A stretch of 64,000 nt of DNA from Paragordius varius (taxonomy: Eukaryota; Nematomorpha). The stretch covers positions 4,216,001 through 4,280,000 of the forward strand of contig OZ176052.1 in the NCBI GenBank assembly GCA_964247055.1, read 5' to 3'. The notes beneath the pieces are model-generated. The model saw only the letters and a program-made list of their open reading frames with translations. It did not search any database and was not told the origin of the DNA. Shown piece by piece: positions 1 through 11,400 of this stretch. Numbering within the stretch: the first letter of the stretch is position 1; each line of letters opens with the position of its first letter. The translations under genes and the position numbers were made by a program.

Positions 1-975
1 TATTTTTCTAAGTGTTGTAATACAGCATGCCTCAATATATTATCAAATACCCTAAAAAAATTAATTTTTTGAGAATACATTATCTTAAAAATAATTTCTA
101 AAGTAATAGAGCGGTAAAGAGGTACCCAACATTGAAAAAATTTAAACTAAATCTAATAAAAATTGCAAAAAATTTACTTTATAATATTTAAACATTCAAA
201 TTTCGGCTGATAGACACACATCAATTAATTTAGTCACGTAACCTATTAATTTATTTTTATAATAAAATGAGAAAAAAAATCATCGCCTCAAACTTTTTAG
301 CGGCCATTTTTTTTAGATTTTCAAAACTTTATTACATTTTCCTTTTTATTAACGATAGCATTTAGGGTAGTTGTTATATCCCAAGCCTTAATCTTGTGAC
401 TATTGTTTTGAGAGTTGTTTTTGTTTAAAATTAAATATCAAACATTGTTCTCCTCTAATTAGATGAAAAAGCTAATATTGTTTACAGTTTTGTTACTTCT
501 AAAACACATCTGAACTAAAGAGCTGATTTCAATTAAAAATAAGGTATATGTTGGTGAAATATAGCATGAAAGCTTTTAATTAATTATCATGTAATCATTA
601 AGTACCTATTGTATCAGCGATTAAAAAAATTTAAAGACAAAAATGGAAGTTTGCGATGAAGTTTTTTTTACAATTTAACATTTTTTTAAAAATATTTTGC
701 GAATGCATGCGCCTTAAAAAATATTTTATATTGGGCCTAATACCTTAAATACTTTTTAAGATATTAAAAAAGCGCACCGAGATATAAATCTATCCTAAAG
801 GGTATTAAAGTGCTAATAGCTAATGAAACAGGTAAATGTATTATAAAAAATGCGTCTCTCATTATAAAGTTTTAAAGTGTTTTAGCAGCAAATTTTAATT
901 CGTAGAACTTATAATCAGCTGCTGGTTTATTTTAGACTATACGAGTTAGAGAACTGTGACAAAGGCCCATTTTAT
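1..975. other. AT-rich non-coding stretch
   Basis: I see no gene here. At about 270-395 there is a worn piece resembling the interior and one end of the element found at 3587-4592 and 55106-55680 (shared words such as GCGGCCATTTTTTTT and GGGTAGTTGTTATAT). The rest is A/T-rich with no long open frame. Confidence 0.5.
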
Positions 976-1538
976 TTAACACTTCGATTCAAATTGGGGT
1001 ATCTAAATACCCCAGACTAAAATTAAAGGATTTTATGAAAACTACTGAAGGAAACGGTCCCAATTTATATGTATGCTTCTATCCTAATCAAAATTATGTA
1101 AATATGCCAAAATTATAAAATTTTGTTTTGAAAAAAAAGTTCCATATCAAATTACTTCGACGCCATTTTTATGCAAAATATCGTCTTCATTTAATTTTAA
1201 GGGTAAAATTAAAGCTTATTTTTTATTTAAATTACATTTAACATTTATAGAATTAAAAAAAGCCGTTTATTTGGTATTATTTTTCAATTTTACCATTGAA
1301 CACATGTCACGTTGACTAAATTTTTACTTTTTGGTTTTAGCTTAAAATAAGTAATATCAAGTATTTTTGAATAAATTTTTTTTATATTCCCGTTTATTAA
1401 TGTTATATAAGAAGTTTTGTCAAGGTTTTGATCTCTTCCATATTTTTTAAAGAATTTAATTTTAAACATGCCTGGGGAATTTAACTACCCCAATTTGAAT
1501 CAAAGGACTAAAATCAATGTGTTGTATCCAAGTGTTAA
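976..1538 (+). mobile_element. TTAA-flanked MITE, copy 1
   Basis: A 563-bp non-coding element that begins TTAACACTTCGATTC and ends AAGTGTTAA. The ends are inverted repeats. Just inside each end lies a palindrome-like word pairing TTGGGGTA with TACCCCA. Both ends carry TTAA, which may be the target duplication, as in piggyBac elements, or part of the terminal repeat. The same sequence recurs at 2232-2753, 3772-4358, 7749-8309, 20092-20629 and 26264-26850. There is no transposase, so this is a non-autonomous element. The superfamily is inferred from TTAA only. Confidence 0.85.
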
Positions 1539-2231
1539 TACAGGTGATGTTTGTTAATTAAATTTTAAACAAAAAATTTAAAAATATGTTACTTTAAGTT
1601 TTGGGGTAATATAATAATGGTCCAAACAAAATAACATGATAAAGTAATTATTTTATAGCCAAGAATAAGTCTTTTAATATCACATTTATTAAAAAATATT
1701 AATGATAAAACAGTTAAATTTAAATCTTTTAAAAAGTATGAATTTATGTGTAGCTAAAATTACTTTGTTAAAATTTTTGTTTTAGATATTAGCGTCAAAT
1801 TTATATATTTTCGCATATGAGCGCACCGGACTTTTCAGTTTAAAATAAGGTCCATGAAGCCATCTAAGGTACTCTCTGGCACTCATATATATTACAAATT
1901 TTCATAGCGCAATCTCGACATTTTTGCGTTTATAGAAGAACAAAAGTTTCAAACTTTCATATCCCACATCTTATATATAAATATTGATTTGCTTTCTATC
2001 TCAAATGGAGCATTTGCATTCATTTTTGTCTATGCGATGATTTTGTGATTTTTGTTTTGAGTAATTATTCAGTGAGCGCAAACATTTTAGCTGACTCGCA
2101 AGGCCCAAAACAAAAATACATATGTTTTTGCATTTCACATATCATGATATTTTTAGTAACTTGGAGAGTCACGCTCAGATTATATGATATAGGCCAAAAG
2201 CAATTTAACAATTGAATGTAACACATTTATT
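1539..2231. other. non-coding spacer
   Basis: No coding sequence is seen. A short word at about 1905-1945 (GCGCAATCTCGACATTTTTG) has a diverged inverted match at about 4833-4860, so it may be the worn end of another repeat. Confidence 0.4.
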
Positions 2232-2753
2232 TCAGTGCTTCGATTCGAATTGGGGTATTTGGATTCCCCGCTGTTTAAAATTAAATACTTCAAAAATTAT
2301 GCAATGAATTGAAACCAAGTTTACCCTTAAACATTAATAAGCCAAAATATTAAAAAATTCATTCAAAAATACTTGATATAACTTATTTTAAGAAAGTCCG
2401 AAAATAAAAATTTAGTCAAAATGTGATGTATGCATTAGCAAATTTAAATATAATACAAAATAAACCACTTTTTCTGTATCTATTATTAGATGAGATTTTA
2501 ATAAAAAAAACTTGCTTTAATTTTAGTTTGCAAATTAAATAAATCCGATTTAAAAATGATCTAAAATAAAAATGGCCTTGAGGGAGTTTGTGGAACTTAA
2601 AAACAAAATTTATTTATATATTTCGGCTCATATATATAATTTGTATTAGGATAAAAGCATAAAATTAAAACAATTTCTTTCAGTAGTTTTTTAAAACTAT
2701 TAATTTAACTATAGTCTGGGATATTTATACACCCCAATTCGAAAAGTGCTAAA
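2232..2753 (-). mobile_element. TTAA MITE, copy 2, worn
   Basis: A degenerate reverse-orientation copy of the MITE at 976-1538. It starts near AGTGCTTCGATTCGAATTGG, ends near CCCCAATTCGAAAAGTGCT, and shares the interior around ATACTTGATATAACTTATTT. The outermost TTAA words are lost or mutated, which fits an older insertion than copies 1 and 3. Confidence 0.7.
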
Positions 2754-2980
2754 ATACAAGCCCTATAAAATTAGAATTCATAAAAATATTTTCTTTGTTA
2801 TGAGTATTATGATAAATAAACTTTAATCACTGATGTTATAAAAATTTTATAATAAATATATTTTTATAAATTACATCATAAGAATACAAATATAATATAT
2901 ATTAAATAAAATTAAAAAATATATTAGTATTTTCTTACAACCTAAATAATTGCACATAATTTGATTTTACGCATCGTGAT

Positions 2981-3510
2981 ATGGAAGGCAATGATGAAGC
3001 CATACAAAGTTTTAAGATGCGTGTTCAAGACATTATATCCCTAGAAGTCAACTAGACCCCCGACGCAACCAGACGGCTGTCACTGAACCACCATTGACTG
3101 GTGTATGGAAGGGCAGCAAGGGACGTCTTTTGTGGACAGTGGCGACGTGGGTCTGCTACACCCTTTTCTTGATACACCTTGATACACAAAGATCTTGATA
3201 ATAGGCCAAAAACAGTCATTACATATGTTTTACATAAATTGAGAGATCAAATGAGAGATTTAACTAAGCAATTCGATAAATCAGAAAATGACTTAAAAGC
3301 CCTGCAAAGTGTCAGACAGGTCATATTTAATATATTAATATAGATTGTTAGCAAAGTTTTAACACAATCGACGGATGATAAATGTTTGATACATAATTTT
3401 ATACTTAAGTTATTCTAAAAGCTACCAATAGACCCAGATATGTTGTTGGTTGTAGAAGTCATTTGGAAAAGTGCAAATTAAAAGCCGGAATCCTGATAAA
3501 ATATATATAT
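2981..3510 (+). pseudogene. PSMC6: PSMC6 (26S proteasome Rpt4) gene fragment with retained 24-nt intron
   Basis: This is a broken piece of the 26S proteasome ATPase subunit Rpt4. About 2981-3045 reads as an N-terminus (DEAIQSFKMRVQ, resembling the ALQxYRKKL start of the family). 3236-3319 reads [19 protein letters not shown] then KALQSV, nearly identical to the family. An exact 24-nt intron follows at 3320-3343 (GTCATATTT to AATATAG), then IVSKVLTQSTDDKCLI. From about 3418 a further piece reads KATNRPRYVVGCRSHLEKCK. The second intron has lost its GT, the first two pieces are split by a GC-rich tract (about 3052-3175) with stops, and nothing of the AAA ATPase domain follows. Intron retention argues for a DNA-level duplication and against a retrocopy. 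A functional PSMC6 must lie elsewhere. Confidence 0.8.
3320..3343 (+). other. 24-nt intron in the PSMC6 fragment
   Basis: GT at 3320-3321 and AG at 3342-3343. Removal joins SVRQ to IVSK, matching SVGQIVGEV of PSMC6. Retention puts TAG in frame. Confidence 0.75.
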
Positions 3511-3586
3511 TCTAATAGAAAAATGTATCAGGATTATTATAGTGTTTTTGGTTTTGGCCTTACGTGTTATCTAACATCATGACTTT

Positions 3587-4592
3587 TTGGGGTAGTTTTA
3601 TAGCGATTTAAAATTTGGTTATCTTAAAAAGTATTTGATGTATTAGGTTGAATGATTTTATGCTTTTATCCTTTTATGACCATAATAAATACAAAAAAAT
3701 TGTAAAACTCATCTCATCTCAAACTTTGTCGCCGCCATTTTTTTACTAGAATAAGATGCCAATAGATGTATTTAACACTTCGATTTAAATTGGGGTATCT
3801 AAATACCCCAGACTAAATTTAAATTAATATTTTTAAAAAACTACTGAAGGAAACGGTTCCAATTTAAATTTATGCTTCTATCCTGATAAATATTATATAA
3901 AAATGCCAAAATATCTTGATAAAATTTTTTTTTGAAAAAAAAGCTCCATCTCAAACAACTTCGACGCCATTTTTATTTTGCAAAATTTTTGCAAAATATC
4001 GTCTTTATTTAATTTTAAGGGTAAATCTAAAGCTAATTTTTTACATAAATTACATCTAACATTGATAGAAATAGAAAAAGCGGTTTAGTTTGTATAATTT
4101 TTCGATTTTACAATTTGACACATGTCACGTTGACGAAATTTTTACCTTTCGGTTTTAGCTTAAAATAAGTAATATCAAGTATTTTTGAATAAAATTTTTT
4201 ATATATTTCGGTTTATTAATGTTGGATAAGTGCAAAATTTTGCCATGGTTTTGATTCCTTCTATATTTTTTAAAGAATTTAATTTTAAGCAGGCCTGGGG
4301 TATCCAACCCCAATTTGTATCAAAGGACTAAAATGAGTGTGTTGTATCTAAGTGTTAAATAATTAACTTTAGTAAGCTTTCAGATTCCAGCAAAAACTAG
4401 ATATTTATTGATTTTAAAATCAACTGTTTTCAATTGTGTTATGAAGCTTTTCCGATTTAGTCTCTAGAAGTCCCAAAAATGTAAAATAAGCTTTTTATCT
4501 ACAAGGAACAATGTTTATGTAAATTTAAATATATATAACTTTCTAAACTGCTAAGTATCAAAAAAATTGAGCTCGATATAAAATTACCCCAA
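3587..4592. mobile_element. TIR element family D, split by a TTAA MITE
   Basis: The two ends are inverted (GGGGTAGTTTTATAGC at 3587 and ATAAAATTACCCC ending at 4592). The parts outside 3772-4358 match, in order, an uninterrupted copy of about 575 bp at 55106-55680, including a stretch near CATCTCAAACTTT and one near CAGCAAAAACT and TCAATTGTGTT. There is no coding capacity. The TTAA MITE copy 3 lies inside, so family D was here first. Confidence 0.65.
3772..4358 (+). mobile_element. TTAA MITE, copy 3
   Basis: A 587-bp, well-kept copy with complete ends (TTAACACTTCGATTTAAATT and AAGTGTTAA) and the TTGGGGTA/TACCCCA subterminal palindrome. It is inserted inside the family D element. Confidence 0.85.
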
Positions 4593-5184
4593 TATGTCAT
4601 CGCGGAAGTGAAAACATAAGTGTTAAAATTTACACTTTGTGGTAAGTGCACCATATCAGAAAATGACAGAGTTTGTGCACATTTAAATAAATCTTTTTAT
4701 GAGTTATATGCTCCATTCCAAAAAATATCCCTAATATGTTTTTTTAACCAGGTATATAAAAAAACAATATTTTTAATTAAATCATTTTTTAGATTAAATT
4801 GCCCTTTCAAAATGGGATGATTGTTTTGAAATAAACGCAAAAATGCCGGGATCGTGCGCATATTTTACATATATGCTCAATTAAAAATATTTTAATTTTT
4901 TTTTAATTTCAAAATTTTGTTAAAGCGTACTTCATACTATTTTGAGGTATCTTTTACCTTATACTTTTTTTGATATTTTTGATTTTTTACGTCCACAGGC
5001 TATTTAATATATATCTTATTAAAATATTTTCAGAAACCTAACTAAGCAAATACATCGACTTTAATCTTTTCTTATAGCTGTTTATTAATAGGGTTTTAGA
5101 TCTATCTCTATTTTGAATTCTTGAACTTAAAACAAAAAAATTTAATTATTTAATCTAATAACACAAAATATATGTATTAAATTT
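4593..5184. other. non-coding spacer
   Basis: I see no gene. The short open frame at 4620-4820 has no recognisable domain and no splice context, so I treat it as chance. Confidence 0.4.
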
Positions 5185-7399
5185 AAAGTTTGCAAACATA
5201 TCTAGCATCATCGAATACACAACTTTTTCTGGAATCGATTTTTAAATATTTTCTGATTCCTTATAGTATAGTGATCAGATTTGCGTTAAAAAATTTTTTA
5301 CTTACCCAGCTCGTTTTGGACATTTCCAAAATTTTCTTGTTTATAAATATTTTTCGCTATGTAAACAAATAATATGTGGCTTACATAAGTATTTTTACAA
5401 GAAATTACCAATTTCAAAATAAAAAAAATTTACTCAAAATATCCAATACTTTTTGTTTTAGGGGGCAAAAACTCTCAAAAATTGGGTAACTTAACATTTT
5501 TTACACAAATATTTTTTATCAATTTATTAAATCAAAACAAACTTTATTATATGTTTTTGGATGTTAATAATGTTTGTTTAAGTATAAATATCACTTTGTA
5601 ATAGCTTTGTGGACTTATATAAATTTAATTTTTACAGCTTTTTTGTTATTTTTTTATGTAAAAAATGATTTAATTTAATCAGCTGTAAATACTAATTTCA
5701 TTTTTTCATCTGAAATTTTTAAATTTTTACCATATATGATGTCAGATATGTTGATTCGTTAGCTTCATTTTTAAATATGTTAAAAAATATGAAATGGACA
5801 GTAATGATTCTTATATAAATTTGTGATTGAATTCTGAATCGGAAAAATCGTCTGCCTTTTGGATAAGAGAAGAACACACCTGGACGATTGAGCAGAGAAA
5901 ATTGGATATGCCATATCTTATCAAAAACGTTTAAATAAAATATAATACCATTAATAAATGATTTCATCATAATATATTGAACTATATGCAAATCCTAATT
6001 ATAATCAGTTATTAGAGTGAATATTTAGAATATATTTTGGTGTACAGATGTTAAGACACGGATAATCTAATCTGGACTTTAAATAAAGTAAATTAGGTGT
6101 AGAAAAAATAAAATAATAATTTATTTATTCGTATATATATAATCGCAAATTAAATTTATATTGTTTCGATAGGTTTTTTCGAAGGGTTTTCTAAAAATAC
6201 CGTTTTGAGAGATGCATTTTTTTGATTAGGGATATCACCTCAGTGCCACTTAATTTATTAGTGTACTTTATATCTTGATGATAAAATTCCAAATCAGTAT
6301 CATCTATCATATCAAATAAATCGATATGAATGGTTGGTTATGAAGGTACGGGAAGGTCAATGGAATGATCAACAGGACGAATTGCACAGGAAAAGTTTGG
6401 ATATTTGATAGGTTTTTTGTTTTTTTTGGTAATGTTAATAAGAAATGGTTTTGGAACTGGACAAAAGTAACATTCAGAATGAGATTTTGGCTCTCGACAT
6501 ATCATAGGGATACCCCAAGGGAGTCCAGGCCCAGTTTTGTGGTACCATGCTCCTAAACTAATGCTACATGTCCGAGATACGGTGTTCGGGGCCCAAATCT
6601 AGATTCCCCATAATATAAAAAAATAGTTTTTTATGTAAGTGGTAATGTTTATACTATTAGATTTTTTATGTATTGTCCACATATATGGCAAACAATATTT
6701 TTATCCATCCTAAAATTATAAATATATATATACTTGGGTATTAATTATATTTTTTGTACATTTTGGGTATAAAATAATATTTCTTGATGAAAAAACTGAT
6801 ATGGAGTATATTTAAGTGTGGGAAATATTTAAAAATATCATATGAAATAAAGAATATATTATGTGCAGCTGAGTAAAATTTAGCTTTTTTTACATAAAAA
6901 AAACAGCAAAAAAGATGTAAAAATTAAATTTATTTTTTAAAATAAAAATCCACACAGCTATTACAAAGTGATATTTATACTTAAACAAACATCATTAACA
7001 TCCAAGAACATATAATAAAGTTTGTTTTGATTTAATAAATTGATAAAAAATATTTGTGTGAAAAAATGTTAAGTTACCCAATTTTTGAGGGTTTTGCCCC
7101 CTAAAACAAAATGTATTGGATATTTTAAGTAAATTTTTTTTTATTTTGAAGATAAATTGGTAATTTTTTGTAAAAATACTTATGTAAGCCACATATTATT
7201 TGTTTACATAACGAAAAATATTTACAAACAAGAAAATTTTGGATATGTCCAAATATGGAAAAAGTCCCATATCTCGAAAACGAGCTGGGTAAGTAAAAAA
7301 ATTTTTTACGCAATTCTGATCACAATACTATAAGGAATCAGAAAATATTTAGAAAATCGAGTCCAGAAAATTGACCCCATATTTTGTTGCACAGTGTAA
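5185..7399. mobile_element. foldback element with arms of about 470 bp
   Basis: The left arm at about 5185-5672 and the right arm at about 6885-7399 are inverted copies of each other, easily followed through words such as GGAATCAGAAAATATTT and AAGTATAAATATCACTTTGT. The outer right end is TTGCACAGTGTAA and the left end is worn. The central 1.2 kb (about 5673-6884) is not repeated. It contains short stretches faintly like a Tc1/mariner transposase (a WTKVTF word in an open frame at 6365-6556), too decayed to call. The CACTGTGCAA-type end resembles that of the palindrome at 33536-34751. Confidence 0.65.
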
Positions 7400-7748
7400 T
7401 TATATTTTATATTATTTAAAATTTATAATGTTTATCAACTTAATATTGTTATAAAATAGGCTTCAACAAATTCTAATAACTATGTATGTTTTTCAAATCT
7501 TTGTTGATGTCAAGGCATGTTTAAGGAATGACGCATTTGACATGTAAATTTTATTTAAAAAAATATACGAAAATTTTATAATTTATTATCACTGTTAAGG
7601 CCCAAAATCAAAAGCATCATGTGAATATTGCTACAGATTCTATAAGAGTATATATTTCATAATTTCGTGTATGTCTGGTTTCATTGCTTTTCTACGGTAG
7701 AATATGTTATTTTAACAATATTTTCTGGCTACCTCTAAATGTATTATT

Positions 7749-8309
7749 TTAACACTTGGATACAGATTCAAATTGGTTTAGTTAAATACCCCAGGCATGT
7801 TTAAAATTAATTTCATTTAAAAATATGGAAGGAATCGAAACCATGAAAAAATTTTGCACTATATCCATTAGTAAACCAGATTATATAAAATTTCATTCAA
7901 AAATACTTGATATTACTTATTTTAAGATAAAACCGAAAGGTAAAAATTTAGTCAACGCGACCTGTGTGCAACGGTAAAATTGAAAAATAATACAAAATAT
8001 ACCGCTCTTTCTATTTCTAACAATTCTGAAGTAATTTATATAAAAAATTAGCTTTAATTTTACCCTTAAAATTAAATGAAGACGATATTTCGCAAAAATT
8101 TTGTAAAATAAAAATGGCGTCGAAGTAGTTTGACATGGAACTTTTTTTAATAACAAAATTTTACTTAGAAATATTGGCATATTTATATAATTTTTATTAG
8201 GATAGAAGCATAAATTAAAAATTGGGACGGTTTCACTCAGTAGTTTAAAAATCTTAATTCAAATTTAGTCTGGGGTATTTAGATACCCCAATTCGAATCA
8301 AGGTGTTAA
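7749..8309 (-). mobile_element. TTAA MITE, copy 4, next to the SGT1 start
   Basis: A reverse-orientation copy of 561 bp with TTAACACTTGG at one end and GGTGTTAA at the other. It ends about 150 bp upstream of the SGT1 start codon, so it lies in that gene's promoter or 5' leader. Confidence 0.85.
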
Positions 8310-8460
8310 CATAGCGCGCTTAATATGCGATTTTTTATCTAGAATTAGCAAAAAGCGGAAATGTTTTTTATTTAGCATGTATAAAAAATCAAAAGCATTA
8401 AGAGAATTCTGATCCTTTTTTTAAGTATAAAATTTTTTATATTTTTTTATGCACTGTGTA

Positions 8461-11400
8461 ATGAATGCACCACTAAAGTAAACCTTTCAATAAATTTTAA
8501 AGGTATACCTGGTTTCAAACCAATCAATTTGTCGTGGTGGATGTATTATGTAAAGTCACAGATATTGATAATTTTAATTGTCAAATAACTCCAGAAAAAG
8601 TTTATTTGAAAATATATTTTTAGCTGCTCATAAGTATCCCAAATTATAGACCGCTTCAATTGCATTTATATGACCTGGTGGATAACACTCATTCTTCCTA
8701 TAAAATATTATCCTCAAAAGTATATTATTAATTTTATTTTGGGTTGAAGTAAAATTAATAAAACAAAATCAATCGCCAGTATTATGGCCTACGCTTGAAA
8801 AGAATACAAATGCTTTACCAACACCCGACATAAGTATTTTTTTATATTAAATATAGCGAATATATATCCTACATCAACGTCCAAAGGGCCTAAAAATTGG
8901 AATTTAATCGAAAAAGAAATCGAAGAGGTTCGCATATTTATATACTTAATCATGTTATGACCAAATTGGTCATGATTATGTAAGATATTTTAATAATTCC
9001 ATATTTACTCATAATGTATTCCAATTTTATGGTTAAAGTTTCAACAAGATGCATCCCTTACCTAACTTTTAAAATATTATTTAGTATAGTCACAACAAAT
9101 AATTATTGACCAATATGATTTTATATAGTTTCTCATTTTAGTATCGAAATATAAACTAGCAGATTTAAATATTTAAAATTATTAAAAGTTACTACTTAGC
9201 TTTCGGGGTAATAAACTGAACAGAATAAAAGAAAATATCGCAAACTTATGTTAACTTTCAAATATAAAAGATTTTCAAATTAAAAAATCTAATTTATCCC
9301 ATTTTATTTTTCTGCATGTTATAAACCATAAAATTAATTATTCCATTAATATATAGCATGGACTTAAAATAAGAAAAAAAACAATATTTTTAAAACTACT
9401 ATTGATTTATATTATAATGTTCGGTTTTAAAATTTCAATAAACAAAACATTATAACTGATTGCTAAAAATTACTTTTTACAGTGTTTAACTGCTCCAAAC
9501 GCAAAATTATTCATTTTTAAAATTGTAAGCTTCTCTATTTTATATATAACATACACTATATTTTAGCCAAATGTCGAAAAAAATATTTATAGTGCTCTCG
9601 TTCAAGCTTCTTAGCCTATTTTTAGCAACAAATGTTACACACTTTCGCGGTTTCGTAAAAATTTTGCCCAAAAAATTTGAGTACCGGTTCAACTTTTTCG
9701 GTGAAATAATATTTGGTTTTGTTTTTTTTTAAAGTTAAGTTAAACTAGATACTACAATGTTATACAATGTTACATATTTATTGCAATTTTTTGATGCTAC
9801 GATATAGATTCATAGATTCTAATGTTAAAAAAACAAATATTTTATTGTAAAGAAAATCATATTTAGAATATTGGTTCTCTTTATTAAAAAAAGTACTGAA
9901 GCTGTTTTTCAGTTAACAATTAAAAAGAACTAGTATCTTGGTTGTCATCATAAATTTAGTTTTGATAAGGTGAATATCTTTTCTACAGTGGACGCCCTTC
10001 CCTCCTTACGATCATTTTTTTGAAAATAAGCAGCGCCTTTAAAAATATTAGCACATCCTGATTATATTCACACAAACTCAAGTTTTGCAATCGTATAATG
10101 TTAAAAACACCTTCCTTCAATTTTTGAACCAAAATTAATAATGAATTTTTTCATCATTCACAATATCTATTTAATATTTTTTAAACTTGCCTGATCAGAT
10201 GTATATGCCTCGCGATGAGCAATTAATTACAACCTCTAAATACATATTATGTGATCCATATTATGATAATGCTACTACACTTATAAAAACAAATATAAAT
10301 AATATTAATAATTCAAAAACAATTAATAAACCAGGTACGAATCAACATTTGAAATAAAAATTAGATTCAAGAATCTAAATAAAAACTTCAAATTTATATC
10401 GTAACCATTCAAAATTGGGTCTTGGAATGTTGAAACAATCGTAAATAAGCAATGAATGGCTATAGATACGGTAAACTTATGCAGCTGTTGACAAGAAACG
10501 ATATAAAAATGTAGGTATGAAAAAGTATGATGGATATTCATTATTCTACCAAGCTGGGATCGTAATGATCAAAGAGACCCACTGACAGAACTTAATTAGC
10601 GTGGCACAACACAGCGATAGGATAATACCAGCTCGAATGGTGTTTAACAAGCGACCCTCAAACGTAAATGCACCCCAAACTTGTCCGATAAAGCAAGCTG
10701 GATTCTTGGGATCGCTCTAACAAATATGTTTTAATATACCCGAAACTGACTCTACGATGATTGGAGGATATCTAAACGCACGTGTTGGAATATACATGGA
10801 GGGGATACAACTTTGATAACCGGAACAAAAAAGGAAAAACAATTAGCCAATACTCTTTTCTTTCACCAACAGCAAAAATAAGCTGATTACATAATAATAA
10901 TAATAATACAACAATAGACTACATCCTAACTACAACATATCCAAAAATATCTGGTAAAATACAACCACTTATCATTCGGAAACACAGCATAAATTTTTAA
11001 CATTAACTTTATTCGATTCAATGCCTTTCAATAATAATAATAATACCTAACCTTGACTATAACACAAGCTTAAAAATCATTAGATAATAAAATATTTCCA
11101 AAATCCGCTTAATTTAACTGTGAAGACTCCTGGCAGTTTTAGCAGCAATGCGATCGAAAGTTTAGAAAACAGCGTGGTAAAAGAAACAGTAAATTCCAAA
11201 AGAAATGGTGGTGGGACGATGCAATTATGCCATTACTTGAAGAAAAGGCGCGTTTGTATAAAAATGGAAGATCGAAAAGAGAATGCTACAAAGTTGAATG
11301 TAACAAATACAACAAAATGGTATTTAAGAAAATAATGATAAGGCTAAAGATACTGCCGATAAATTGGAATAGGAAATCCAAAATTATACAATTTTCAAAC

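Noticed and set aside
7917-8180. An 87-residue minus-strand ORF
   Set aside because: It lies wholly inside a TTAA MITE and is not open in the other copies.
8503-8833. Co-chaperone p23 (PTGES3) gene
   Set aside because: The CS domain first looks like p23, but the downstream exons carry the SGS domain ([20 protein letters not shown]), which belongs to SGT1.
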